Source of the DNA: Candidatus Alistipes equi
GTDB taxonomy: Bacteria; Bacteroidota; Bacteroidia; Bacteroidales; Rikenellaceae
Length of the DNA stretch: 44,590 nt
Direction: 5' to 3'
Assembly (NCBI GenBank): GCA_018065435.1
Contig: JAGHTK010000026.1
Span: 1 to 44,590, forward strand
A program made the position numbers and the translations under genes. The number at the start of each line of letters is the position of its first letter. The first letter of the stretch is position 1. The notes below the pieces were generated by a model. The model saw only the letters and a program-made list of their open reading frames with translations, did no database searches and was not told where the DNA came from. Positions 36,176-44,578 of this stretch are shown one piece after another.

Positions 36176-36650
36176 CTTTTTTAATCCAAGTTGATATTGG
36201 GTGGTGTGCCAGATATGAATTTCTGAAACATCCGAATTGAGTTACCTCATCCGAAATCCAAGGTGGAAGTTCTGGACGTTCATCCTTCTTTCGTAGCTCA
36301 ACTTCTCCCAATATAAGACCTTCATTTTCACCATGAAACTCATCCACTTCGTATATATATCCCCTATAGGGAACAATATATCGATGTTTGTCGATAAGTT
36401 CTGAGCATCGTTTTAGAAGCGCTTCAGCACATTTAAGAGGAATCTCGCGTTCCCATTCAAAGCGACTCAGTCCTCCGTCTCGGCTTTTCCCTTTGATGGT
36501 CAGATATGCTTTTTCTCCGTAGATGCGTATTCGTGCGGTAACTTTTTTTGAGCATAGGTATCCTTGGCATATATGTTGGCTGGATGTCGCACTTGTTTTG
36601 TATGCGTCAGATAAAACCAAGAATTTTCTTTCTATTTCACAATTGTTCAT
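36162..36650 (-). CDS. CYTH-domain protein (inorganic triphosphatase-like)
   Basis: A 162-residue CYTH protein. The defining ExExK motif is E5-I-E7-R-K9. Basic and acidic strands of the triphosphate tunnel follow (TARIRIYGEKAYLTIKG, FEWEREIP, YEVDEFHGENEGLILGEVEL). Bacterial relatives hydrolyse tripolyphosphate or other organic triphosphates, so adenylate cyclase activity should not be assumed. It is coupled to kdsC (four-base overlap) and to the S4 gene (14-base overlap). Confidence 0.85.
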   Translation of the reverse strand: MNNCEIERKFLVLSDAYKTSATSSQHICQGYLCSKKVTARIRIYGEKAYLTIKGKSRDGGLSRFEWEREIPLKCAEALLKRCSELIDKHRYIVPYRGYIYEVDEFHGENEGLILGEVELRKKDERPELPPWISDEVTQFGCFRNSYLAHHPISTWIKKDGRK

Positions 36651-37198
36651 CGCGATGCCACTTCCTTTGAATCGTCAGGAATAACGCCTTTTTTATCCAC
36701 AGCCCACGTTCCGTGTACACGCAGCACCTGCTCTATAATGTCACGTACAGCGCCAGCGCCACCATTGTATTCAGACACAAAAACAGATGCTTCAATAGCT
36801 TCGATGCAAGCATCTGCGGGAGCTGTTGGCAATCCTACACGTTGCATGCATTCCAAATCAGGAATATCATCGCCCATATATATCGTGTTGTGAAGATTGA
36901 CTTCTGCCTTTTGGGCAAATTCCTCAATAGCTGCAATTTTGTCCATACAGTTCAGGTAAACATACTCAATGTGTAACCTTTTGAGTCTGCTTTCTAGATT
37001 TTTGCCGAAACCTCCGGATATGATACAAATCTTGTAACCGTGACGAATGGCATAAGCCATAGCGTAACCATCCTTTGCATAATAGCGACGCAGAAAATCG
37101 TCACCGATAGGAATTATTGCGCCGTCCGTAAGCACGCCGTCAACATCAAATACGAATGCCTCGACATCTTTCAGTCTTTCTTTAAAGTTCTTTTGCAT
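36647..37198 (-). CDS. kdsC: 3-deoxy-D-manno-octulosonate 8-phosphate phosphatase
   Basis: HAD-family phosphatase releasing Kdo for lipopolysaccharide synthesis. The 183 residues contain the nucleophile motif FDVDGVLTDG (D18, D20), the YYAKDGYAM substrate loop, ISGGFGKNLESRL, and the acidic GDDIPDLECM motif, all as in KdsC. The length suits the compact tetrameric C0-type HAD. It overlaps the DUF2520 gene by 28 bases and the CYTH gene by four. Confidence 0.9.
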   Translation of the reverse strand: MQKNFKERLKDVEAFVFDVDGVLTDGAIIPIGDDFLRRYYAKDGYAMAYAIRHGYKICIISGGFGKNLESRLKRLHIEYVYLNCMDKIAAIEEFAQKAEVNLHNTIYMGDDIPDLECMQRVGLPTAPADACIEAIEASVFVSEYNGGAGAVRDIIEQVLRVHGTWAVDKKGVIPDDSKEVASR

Positions 37199-37941
37199 AT
37201 GTTTTGGGTTATGCTTTTATAGATATTACACATGTTTTCATCGTCTTCTAGAAGCTCGAGATGACGGGAAATTGTACCTAAATCACCACGTACGGCAGGT
37301 CCTGTTTGAACATCATCCGGATCTTCGTTTGCCATTGCTTTTCGGAGAGTTTCCTTCATTAAAGGGAAAAGAGTGGCGAATGGTAAATCCTGTTTTTGGA
37401 GTATCTTTCTGGAAATTGAATACATGTGGTTGACAAAATTGTTCACAAACACACCTGAGAGGTGAATACGGCATCTTGTATCAAGTCCGGCTTCGTATAC
37501 AGCCTTTGAAAGCAGGCCTGCAAGTGTAGTAATGGTCTCTAGCGTTTTTTGATTTGTGGCCTCGCAAAAGATTGGAATTGTTTCAAAATCCACATCAATC
37601 CCCTTAGTAAAGGTTTGAAAAGGATAAAACACCGCGCGGTTCTTATACTTATCGGGTATTGCCTCTATGGATACGGCTCCTGCTGTATGGGCGATAACGC
37701 TGTCCAATGGTATGTTTGCCTGTAATATCGCCTCTTCAATTGCAGAATCCTTCACAGCTACAAGATATACATCACTAGCCTCTATGGCTTTGTTGAACCA
37801 TTTCGTTTTTGCAATTGAGGCCAAAAATTTTCCGCGAAGTTCGTTTCTAGAACATATCTGTGAGAGTTGTATAGATGCCTTTAAGCAGCCTTTCACGAGA
37901 GCTTCTGCCACATTGCCACTACCTATAACTGTTACTTTCAT
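37171..37941 (-). CDS. Rossmann-fold DUF2520 protein
   Basis: A 256-residue predicted dinucleotide-binding oxidoreductase-like protein. The N-terminal Rossmann motif is IGSGNVAEAL (residues 6-15); a DUF2520 helical C-terminal domain covers about 130-250 (HLSGVFVNNFVNHMYSI, then ALTGPAVRGD-like TGPAVRGDLGTISRHL). The fold resembles pyrroline-5-carboxylate and 6-phosphogluconate dehydrogenases, but the substrate is unknown. It starts two bases after the methyltransferase stop and overlaps kdsC by 28 bases. Confidence 0.85.
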   Translation of the reverse strand: MKVTVIGSGNVAEALVKGCLKASIQLSQICSRNELRGKFLASIAKTKWFNKAIEASDVYLVAVKDSAIEEAILQANIPLDSVIAHTAGAVSIEAIPDKYKNRAVFYPFQTFTKGIDVDFETIPIFCEATNQKTLETITTLAGLLSKAVYEAGLDTRCRIHLSGVFVNNFVNHMYSISRKILQKQDLPFATLFPLMKETLRKAMANEDPDDVQTGPAVRGDLGTISRHLELLEDDENMCNIYKSITQNICKRTLKKD

Positions 37942-37943
37942 AG

Positions 37944-39107
37944 CTACAAATTTACTTTTTTTATGCGAAATGCCACCCTTCGGTTTTCAATCCTAGAGAA
38001 ACACCATGTTTCTGTTGTGCCCTCGCTTGTTTTGAGCATTTTTCTTAGTTGGCTGATGCCCATATCAAAATTTCTAAGAAGTATAAGGCTTCGATTACCA
38101 TTAATTGTGCTCTTTAATAATTTTGGAGAGAAGGGTAAATATTGTTCAACATAGTATAGCTGACCAGGATACATTTCTGTAGGCATTCTGTCCATTAGGG
38201 CTATGCCACATTCCTCCCAGTATGCATTGTACTTTTCCATAATTATACCAAGCATTCTTGCATGGTCAATGGCCGGTGAAGGAATGAATAAGTATTTCAG
38301 TGCAGTGGCATCTTCCGCTAGAACATTAGGTGATATTTTTTTTATCGGCCATGGTGTTTCGATAGAGCCCTCTGGAAGATTTCTGACTATAATGCGTGGA
38401 AGGCTTCCGTCAATGAAAATATTCACTTCTTTTGTTTCATTGTGCATGGCAACTACTTCAACGTGGCAATCCGGGAATAGTCTAAAGGCTTCTTTGGTGT
38501 CAAAGAGCGGAGAGCACTTTATGCATACATGCCTTCCTTTTTTTCTTAGAAGACCTTCAATTTCCAGAATGTTCGGCGAACAGTCTTCCAGAAGCACCAT
38601 CTTTTTCCCATTAGAACGTCTATCCGGGTCTATAAGTATCCAGTCAAACTCTTTATTGGTTTTTTCAAGAAACTCTTCTGCTCGTGAACAATAAAGATGA
38701 ACATTAGAAATTCCTAGACGTTTGAGATTTTCCCTGCCAATTCGGCAATTGGGCTCACTTATTTCAATAGCAGTCACATCCTTGAAATTTTTTGAGAGGA
38801 TCACACTATCAACGCCAAGTCCAAAACTTAGATCAAGTAGCGTGTCGCCACTAAGACCCTTGGCCCGGGCGCATTCTTCCGAGGAAGACTGCTCGAAACT
38901 CATTTCGTGCATAACGGCCCTTGCTTCGTAGAATGTGGGTAGTTTCTTTTTGGCTCGTTCAAGATATTTAACAAGGGTAGCTACCAATCGGGCGTTGGGT
39001 ATATGTCTATCAACAGCAATATCCAACGCATTGCGTGAAATGTTGTTTGAAACTTCCTCTTGAAATTCCGAAGAGAGAATAGTATTTAGTTCATCGTCTG
39101 AAAACAT
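37944..39107 (-). CDS. PG_1098-type SAM-dependent methyltransferase with THUMP-like domain
   Basis: A 387-residue protein with a central class I methyltransferase core: SAM motif LLDLSFGLGVDS at about 90-101, IEISEPNCRIGRENL, and the catalytic-loop-like LIDPDRR at about 158-164. A C-terminal THUMP-like domain ends RRVAFRIKKVNL. Similar Bacteroidales proteins (P. gingivalis PG_1098) are presumed RNA methyltransferases. The start at 39107 is chosen over 39134. A TACATTTG box on the minus strand at 39112-39119 would put transcription start almost at this ATG. It leads the run of five overlapping or abutting genes ending at 35780. Confidence 0.82.
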   Translation of the reverse strand: MFSDDELNTILSSEFQEEVSNNISRNALDIAVDRHIPNARLVATLVKYLERAKKKLPTFYEARAVMHEMSFEQSSSEECARAKGLSGDTLLDLSFGLGVDSVILSKNFKDVTAIEISEPNCRIGRENLKRLGISNVHLYCSRAEEFLEKTNKEFDWILIDPDRRSNGKKMVLLEDCSPNILEIEGLLRKKGRHVCIKCSPLFDTKEAFRLFPDCHVEVVAMHNETKEVNIFIDGSLPRIIVRNLPEGSIETPWPIKKISPNVLAEDATALKYLFIPSPAIDHARMLGIIMEKYNAYWEECGIALMDRMPTEMYPGQLYYVEQYLPFSPKLLKSTINGNRSLILLRNFDMGISQLRKMLKTSEGTTETWCFSRIENRRVAFRIKKVNL

Positions 39108-39246
39108 AGTGCAAATGTAGGCATTTGTTAACATCTACAGAAATGCATGTTGAAAACTTGTAAATGATATTGTTAATCAGCTGATTGTATGTTAATAAAA
39201 ATGTTCATATATGTTAAGTATGGAATATTGGCCGATTAATGAGCCA

Positions 39247-39837
39247 TTAGAGAATGTTGCCCTTTTTGCCCAGGATTTTACGCATGTTGATAAGAGCATA
39301 GTGCATACGACCCAGCGCAGTGTTTATTTTTATTCCCTTTCTTTTAGCGATTTCCTTAAAGGACATTTCATCATAATAACGCATCTTTACTACATCCTGT
39401 TGCTCTTTTGGTAGAGAACGGATAATATCCTGCATCTTTTTTTCAAATTCTATGCCTATTATGGCATCCTCCATACACTCATCCGTAAGAGGCATCCTTG
39501 AGAGAATGTCGTAACCAGCCTTCTGCATGTTCATGGTTGCACTCTTTTTCGAAGAGCGTATGTAGTCGATTACATAGTTGTGCGCAATACGCATTATCCA
39601 TGATTTGAATCGACCCATATCCAAATATCTGTTTTTGCAAAGGACATTAGACACTTTGATAAGTATTTCCTGAGTAAGGTCCTTGGCAAGATCCAAATCG
39701 TGAACAATCATCTGCACATACTTTACGATGTGCGGCGTATACTTTTCCAAAAGGTGTGAAAGTGATTCCACATGACCATCAAAATAGCTCCGGAGCAAAT
39801 CCCGGTCGCTAAGCATTACATTGCTCAACATACTCAA
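39247..39837 (-). CDS. Sigma-70 family (ECF-like) sigma factor
   Basis: A 196-residue sigma factor with region 2 (about 20-95: DLAKDLTQEILIKV, FKSWIMRIAHNYVIDYIR) and region 4 (about 135-190: LPKEQQDVVKMRYYDEMSFKEIAKRKGIKINTALGRMHYAL). Regions 1 and 3 are missing, as in the ECF group. No anti-sigma gene or TonB-dependent receptor lies beside it, so this is not the usual polysaccharide-utilisation arrangement. Several ATGs within the first eight codons could be the start. Its targets are unknown. Confidence 0.88.
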   Translation of the reverse strand: MSMLSNVMLSDRDLLRSYFDGHVESLSHLLEKYTPHIVKYVQMIVHDLDLAKDLTQEILIKVSNVLCKNRYLDMGRFKSWIMRIAHNYVIDYIRSSKKSATMNMQKAGYDILSRMPLTDECMEDAIIGIEFEKKMQDIIRSLPKEQQDVVKMRYYDEMSFKEIAKRKGIKINTALGRMHYALINMRKILGKKGNIL

Positions 39838-39953
39838 TCAAATTAGTATTTACTGAGTAAAGTCGTTTCGATAGGCACTCTGTGTTTTTAGATTCTAATG
39901 TAAAGGTAAACAAAGCAAATGCAATTTCCAAAATGGCATTCGAGTGTAAAAGG

Positions 39954-39980
39954 AACAGGCCGCTTATTTGGCGGCCCGTT
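39954..39980 (-). terminator. Terminator of proS
   Basis: GGCCGC pairs with GCGGCC around a seven-base loop, extended by three pairs beyond one mismatch. On the minus strand it is followed by CCTTTTAC. It lies 18 bases past the proS stop. Confidence 0.65.
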
Positions 39981-39997
39981 CATTTCAGCAAATCAGT

Positions 39998-41482
39998 TTA
40001 GTAACTGCGTGCAAATAGGACTCTTCGGTGAGAAGGTTTGCCTGTATAGACACATTTTCCTTCTTCATCCTTCACATCCAAAGGAATGCAACGTATTGTA
40101 GCTTTTGTTGCTTCCTTGATTGCTACTTCTGTTTCAACGGTTCCATCCCAATGGGCTGAAACAAATCCACCCTTTGTATCAAGCACCTCTTTGAATTCTT
40201 CCCAAGAGTTTACTTCTGTAATCATAGAGTTGCGGAAGTTGAGCGCTTTCTGGAAAATGTTCTTTTGAATTTCGTCAAGAAGGTCTCTAATATATGTGCT
40301 TAGGTTGTCCTGTGAAACGGTCTGCTTTGTGAGCAAGTCGCGTCTTGCTACCTCAACTGTGTTATTTTCCATGTCGCGCTGTCCTATTGCAATGCGAACA
40401 GGTACACCCTTTAGTTCGTATTCAGAGAACTTGAAACCAGCACGGACATTGTCCCTGTCGTCAATTTTTACGCGTATGCCCAAAGCTTTCATTTCATCGG
40501 CAAGTTTATTCATGCGTGCACGTGTTGCGTTGAGCTGCTCCTCGCCTTTGTAAATTGGCACCATGACAACCTGAATAGGTGCAAGTTTCGGAGGTAGAAC
40601 CAAACCATTGTTGTCGGAATGCGCCATTATGAGAGCTCCCATAAGTCGTGTGGATACACCCCAAGAGGTAGCCCAAACATAATCGAGTTTTCCTTCTTTG
40701 TTGGCAAACTTTACATCAAATGCCTTTGCGAAGTTCTGTCCAAGAAAATGCGATGTACCGCTCTGGAGTGCCTTTCCGTCCTGCATAAGAGCTTCGATTG
40801 TAAGAGTATCCTCTGCGCCGGCAAAACGTTCGTTTGGAGATTTGTGACCAACGATGACAGGTAAGCACATCCACTCCTCGGCAAATGTCTTGTAGACATT
40901 AATCATACGTGTTGCTTCCTCAATGGCCTCTTCTCTTGTCTCGTGAGCCGTATGACCTTCCTGCCACAAAAATTCTGCTGTTCTTAGGAAGAGTCTTGTA
41001 CGCATTTCCCATCTGACAACATTAGCCCATTGGTTGCAAAGTATAGGAAGATCTCTGTAGGAGGTAATCCAATTTTTGTAAGTGTTCCATATGATGGTTT
41101 CAGATGTAGGCCTTACGATGAGTTCTTCCTCGAGTTTTGCATCCGGATCTACAATCACGCCTTTTCCTTCAGGATCGTTTTTCAACCTATAGTGCGTAAC
41201 AACTGCACACTCCTTTGCGAATCCTTCAACATGATGAGCCTCCTTGGAAAAGAAGGATTTTGGGATGAATAGCGGAAAGTATGCATTTTGGTGTCCGGTT
41301 TGCTTGAACATGTCATCCAAAACACGCTGCATGGTTTCCCATATTGCATATCCGTAAGGCTTGATTACCATACATCCGCGAACGGCCGAAGATTCAGCTA
41401 AACCAGCTTTTACGACCAATTCGTTATACCATTGAGAATAATTTTCTTCAGATTTTGTCAAATCTTTCAGTTCTACTGCCAT
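39998..41482 (-). CDS. proS: Prolyl-tRNA synthetase, archaeal/eukaryote-like type
   Basis: Charges tRNA-Pro. The 494-residue length, the lack of the inserted editing domain of E. coli ProS and the extreme C-terminal tyrosine (ARSY) identify the type-3 form, common in Bacteroidota. Visible are the [15 protein letters not shown] segment, the [10 protein letters not shown] motif, motif 2 [23 protein letters not shown], motif 3 near [22 protein letters not shown], and the anticodon-binding domain (about 285-390). A TACTTTTG box on the minus strand 22 bases upstream may be its promoter. Confidence 0.96.
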   Translation of the reverse strand: MAVELKDLTKSEENYSQWYNELVVKAGLAESSAVRGCMVIKPYGYAIWETMQRVLDDMFKQTGHQNAYFPLFIPKSFFSKEAHHVEGFAKECAVVTHYRLKNDPEGKGVIVDPDAKLEEELIVRPTSETIIWNTYKNWITSYRDLPILCNQWANVVRWEMRTRLFLRTAEFLWQEGHTAHETREEAIEEATRMINVYKTFAEEWMCLPVIVGHKSPNERFAGAEDTLTIEALMQDGKALQSGTSHFLGQNFAKAFDVKFANKEGKLDYVWATSWGVSTRLMGALIMAHSDNNGLVLPPKLAPIQVVMVPIYKGEEQLNATRARMNKLADEMKALGIRVKIDDRDNVRAGFKFSEYELKGVPVRIAIGQRDMENNTVEVARRDLLTKQTVSQDNLSTYIRDLLDEIQKNIFQKALNFRNSMITEVNSWEEFKEVLDTKGGFVSAHWDGTVETEVAIKEATKATIRCIPLDVKDEEGKCVYTGKPSHRRVLFARSY

Positions 41483-41504
41483 AATATCCTGTTTTATTTC
41501 GCGG

Positions 41505-41512
41505 CAAAAGTA
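41505..41512 (-). promoter_or_regulatory. Candidate -7 box for proS
   Basis: Reads TACTTTTG on the minus strand, which would start transcription about 18 bases before the ATG. No TTTG at the expected distance; half-site only. Confidence 0.38.
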
Positions 41513-41537
41513 ATAAAAATTGCAATACTAATCGCCT

Positions 41538-43172
41538 TTACCACTTGTAACAAAGTGATATGGCAAGATTGTGACGTAATAGTTTCGAATTGAAAATACC
41601 ACTTTCATTTCGTGCGCCAGTCTGATCGTTTATCGAATAGTAGAGAAGATAGTCCGTTAAGGAGTCTCTGCGGTAGGCATATGAAACATCTAGGCGAAGG
41701 TTGTCCAGAAGCTTGAAACCAACTCCACAACTAACGTTCCAGGCCTGTTCTACAGCTGCGTTCGAAAGAATTGTATCTTTTTTTACCATACGTGAAATAA
41801 TGCCACCACCTGCTCGTAGATAGGATTTTTTCATTGGAATTTCAAGACCTACACGTACTATGTGGGCATTTTGAAAGTTATTTGCAATGTCATTGTTGTA
41901 TGATGAAACATTGAATGGAGCCCCACTATAGGACATGGCACTATATCGGTCGTATTCGTAGTCTGCAGATAAGATGGCATATGGAAATGTGTATGAGATA
42001 CCTGTAAGAACGCGTGTTGGTGAAGAAAATTTCCATCTATATTCGCGTTCATCGATAAGAAGTCTTGATATCTCTTGAGCACTTATTATACCATTTGCCG
42101 TTCTGGCTTCGGATGTCATCATTGCTTCATATTGATAGCTCACCGAATAATAGGTTGGAGTGTGGATGGCAAGACCTATTCTGAGCATACTTACCGGGCG
42201 GAGTGTGATGCCAAATTTTGCTCCAACACCTATTCCGGATATTTTCGTTGATTGCTCGTAGCCAAATGTGCGAAGTTGTGATGGCAATTCGTCAAATGAC
42301 GGTTGTTCACTATAGTTAATATTTTCGCCGTAATAAATATTTTGCGTACGTCGGATAGTAGCAATATCTATTGATGCACCAAAATAGAGTACATTATTAA
42401 GATTTGCACCAACGGCAAAGGATATCTCTCCTGCCGAACCACGGCTACGTATGTTGTAAAAATGATTCATCAAGGCTCCGTTTCCGATTTCGTCAGGATA
42501 CCACTGATTTGAAGTTGGATTGTTAATAAGTCCGCATTTATATGCTAGTACATCTCCCCAGTAATACGGATTCATATTGAAGTCCACATATCCGTTTCGG
42601 TCCGTAATCCGATTTTCGTTATTGATGTATAGTTTACCTCCCTGTGCCAGATCCGAAAATGCATCCGCGAGCGAGCCCACGTTGTCGTATGATACGAAAG
42701 AGCGGTTGTAATTGTAGTCAGCTAGTTTATTGTAAGAGATGGCGAATGTAACAGACTTGATGCGACTGTTTGCTTTGTAAAGGTTAAGTGCAATACCAAT
42801 GTTGTTGAAGCCAAATCTTGTATTTGTGTTTTTGCCGTTCGACATATCCATAGCTCCAGTAGTTGTGGCGCGATCGATGTTGAAGGCCATACTAAAGGAA
42901 GCGTCATTGTGCTGATACATACCAAGTCCTGCAGGGTTGTAGGCAACTGCTGCCAAATCTGCTCCAAGTGATGTAAAGGCTCCTCCCATCGCATGAGAAC
43001 GGGCCGTGGAGAACGTTTGTCTTTGGGATAGTTCTAACAAATCCGTTGTTGAAATAATGTCCCTGTCAAATACGGCCCCTCCTATTGTATAGGAGCTGGA
43101 ACCATCTTGTGCATTGGCGGCGATACACATCCAAATGGCCAATGTATATATTATTACGCGAAAAGTTTTCAT
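41538..43172 (-). CDS. FadL/OMPP1-like outer-membrane beta-barrel protein
   Basis: A 544-residue outer-membrane protein with a signal peptide (residues 1-21, ending ANAQ). The N-terminal region (SQRQTFSTARSHAMGGAFTSLGADLAAVAYNPAGLG) is typical of the OmpP1/FadL/TodX family, followed by alternating beta strands (about 14 expected) and a final strand ending in an aromatic residue (LAISLCYKW). Family members import hydrophobic compounds; Bacteroidales copies are sometimes annotated as hemin receptor without proof. It lies 18 bases after the repeat lipoprotein gene and probably shares its transcript. Confidence 0.85.
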   Translation of the reverse strand: MKTFRVIIYTLAIWMCIAANAQDGSSSYTIGGAVFDRDIISTTDLLELSQRQTFSTARSHAMGGAFTSLGADLAAVAYNPAGLGMYQHNDASFSMAFNIDRATTTGAMDMSNGKNTNTRFGFNNIGIALNLYKANSRIKSVTFAISYNKLADYNYNRSFVSYDNVGSLADAFSDLAQGGKLYINNENRITDRNGYVDFNMNPYYWGDVLAYKCGLINNPTSNQWYPDEIGNGALMNHFYNIRSRGSAGEISFAVGANLNNVLYFGASIDIATIRRTQNIYYGENINYSEQPSFDELPSQLRTFGYEQSTKISGIGVGAKFGITLRPVSMLRIGLAIHTPTYYSVSYQYEAMMTSEARTANGIISAQEISRLLIDEREYRWKFSSPTRVLTGISYTFPYAILSADYEYDRYSAMSYSGAPFNVSSYNNDIANNFQNAHIVRVGLEIPMKKSYLRAGGGIISRMVKKDTILSNAAVEQAWNVSCGVGFKLLDNLRLDVSYAYRRDSLTDYLLYYSINDQTGARNESGIFNSKLLRHNLAISLCYKW

Positions 43173-43190
43173 GGTTTTTTCAATTAAATG

Positions 43191-44291
43191 TTATCTGCCT
43201 CGTGCATTTCCACCTCCGGAATAACCTCCACCTCCGGAATAACCTCCGCCTCCAGAGAAGCTTCCGCTACTGCGATAGCTACTGTTTCCACTATTTTGGT
43301 ATGAAGAGCGGGTAGATGAGTTGTTTCTATATGTTGTGGAGCCGTTACCTCTATTGTAGGAGGTGTTACCGCGTGTCGCTTCTGTGTTGCGTTGATAGCT
43401 GTTTGACTTAGGACTCCTGTAATTACCGGAATGGGCACCACCTTGTCCTCGGTAATTATAATTTGTACTTCGGTCAGAGTGAGAGTATCCGCTTCGACGA
43501 TACGTGGCCGGGCGTCCAACGTAAGGTGATGGATGATATGGCCACCAACCTGGGTGATAAGGACGCCATCCAGGATACCATGGACGCCATCCAGGATACC
43601 ATGGACGCCACCCCGGGTGCCAAGGATGCCAAGGATGCCACCAAGGACCATATATTGAATCCCAATAACAATACGAAAAATGTACATTAATATTTAATGA
43701 TGATGCATAGTGGTAGTATGGATTAACGATTGTTGCGCCCCACGTCCCAAACATTGCAGTAATAAATTTTGGCTCTACCCATACTTCGTCTCCAGATATC
43801 ATAACGTTATAATAGCCTGGATCGTAAGTCGTTGCATAGAAATAGGCGTCGGAATACTGAGCATTGATATAACTTGCCGGCATTCTGTAAGAGAGTGACG
43901 CCATGCCTTTTAAGCGCCTACTACGAGCCTCTTCATAGGTTTCAACAAGAACGTTACCGAAACTCAATTCCTCTAGTTTCGTATTTTGGGGTTGACTAAC
44001 GATTTTGACATTGTTACCAACTGGTTCGTTCGTTCCGTAGAATTCGTTCTCGATGCTAGCAACCCTTTCAGATGCCGTCATTGCGCTTCTGTCATAGGAT
44101 ATGTAAGAATTAGGTGTAGTCGCAACTGTAGCATTTCCTGATGTTTTTGCATAAACGGATTCGTGGGAAGGCTCAGAAAATTTTTTTTGGATGGTATACA
44201 TGTCATCACTCTGCGAAGTCTGCAGAGCTGCAGAACATCCTGAAAGAACAAGAATCTGCAGTAATCCAACAATTTTTGACCTGTGTCTCAT
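43191..44291 (-). CDS. Lipoprotein with Pro/Trp tandem repeats and Gly-rich tail (vitellogenin-like annotation)
   Basis: A 366-residue predicted lipoprotein: signal with LVLSGC and acylated C19. A folded region follows (about 40-205, including a YFYATTYDPGYYNVMISGDEVW-like beta stretch split by glycines). Residues about 215-260 hold heptad-length repeats of PGWRPWY type, then Ser/Asn/Tyr/Arg-rich sequence and a GGGGYS repeat ending GGGNARGR. Bacteroides homologues have been labelled putative vitellogenin, a name from low-complexity similarity only. The start at 44291 is preferred over 44327. A TAATTTTG half-site lies on the minus strand at 44353-44360. The FadL-like gene follows. Confidence 0.8.
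   Translation of the reverse strand: MRHRSKIVGLLQILVLSGCSAALQTSQSDDMYTIQKKFSEPSHESVYAKTSGNATVATTPNSYISYDRSAMTASERVASIENEFYGTNEPVGNNVKIVSQPQNTKLEELSFGNVLVETYEEARSRRLKGMASLSYRMPASYINAQYSDAYFYATTYDPGYYNVMISGDEVWVEPKFITAMFGTWGATIVNPYYHYASSLNINVHFSYCYWDSIYGPWWHPWHPWHPGWRPWYPGWRPWYPGWRPYHPGWWPYHPSPYVGRPATYRRSGYSHSDRSTNYNYRGQGGAHSGNYRSPKSNSYQRNTEATRGNTSYNRGNGSTTYRNNSSTRSSYQNSGNSSYRSSGSFSGGGGYSGGGGYSGGGNARGR
43211..43246. repeat. 18-bp tandem repeat encoding GGGGYS units
   Basis: Two identical 18-base units in tandem (43211-43228 and 43229-43246), then a diverged third. On the minus strand they encode the Gly-rich end of the lipoprotein. Confidence 0.85.
43561..43623. repeat. 21-bp tandem repeat encoding PGWRPWY units
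   Basis: Two identical 21-base units (43561-43581, 43582-43602) and a diverged third (43603-43623), with shorter echoes of GGATGCCAA after it. The period equals seven codons of the minus-strand lipoprotein gene, so changes in copy number keep the frame. Confidence 0.9.
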
Positions 44292-44445
44292 AGCGTTTCG
44301 TTTTGAATGAATAACGAAATTTCCCACACAATATTATATGTGATTTCTATTACAAAATTATTGAAAATTTGTTAATAGAGCCTGTGGATAGGAATGGAGT
44401 GACTTTTTTAGAGGGTGAAAAGTAAAATTTGAAACAATAAATATG

Positions 44446-44474
44446 ATTGCATTTGTTTTTTTATTGTACCTTTG
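44446..44474 (+). promoter_or_regulatory. Bacteroidales-type promoter for tRNA-Ser
   Basis: TTG at 44447-44449, a 17-base spacer, then TACCTTTG at 44467-44474. The start would be near 44480, about 12 bases before the mature tRNA 5' end. Confidence 0.62.
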
Positions 44475-44491
44475 CCGTGCTCGACTAAAAG

Positions 44492-44578
44492 GGAGAGATG
44501 CCGGAGTGGTCGAACGGACCGCACTCGAAATGCGGCATACGGGTAACTGTATCTAGGGTTCGAATCCCTATCTCTCCG
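44492..44578 (+). tRNA. tRNA-Ser (anticodon CGA)
   Basis: An 87-base cloverleaf. Acceptor arms GGAGAGA and TCTCTCC pair fully; the anticodon stem CCGCA/TGCGG carries the loop CTCGAAA, giving anticodon CGA for UCG codons. A long variable arm (CATAC...GTATC region) is typical of serine tRNAs. The T arm is TAGGG-TTCGAAT-CCCTA, and the discriminator base is G. The 3' CCA is not encoded and must be added enzymatically. Confidence 0.97.

Noticed and set aside
39247-39837. ECF sigma factor as part of a SusCD-type signalling cassette
   Set aside because: No anti-sigma factor, TonB-dependent receptor or SusD gene is nearby.
43203-43660. Repeats resembling a CRISPR array
   Set aside because: Units are contiguous, without spacers, and lie in frame within a coding gene; no cas genes are present.
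43184-43687. Overlapping 167-codon frame in the repeat lipoprotein gene, and a + strand frame over the same repeats
   Set aside because: Tandem repeats with a period divisible by three keep several frames open. The frame with a lipoprotein signal and a plausible family is the real one.
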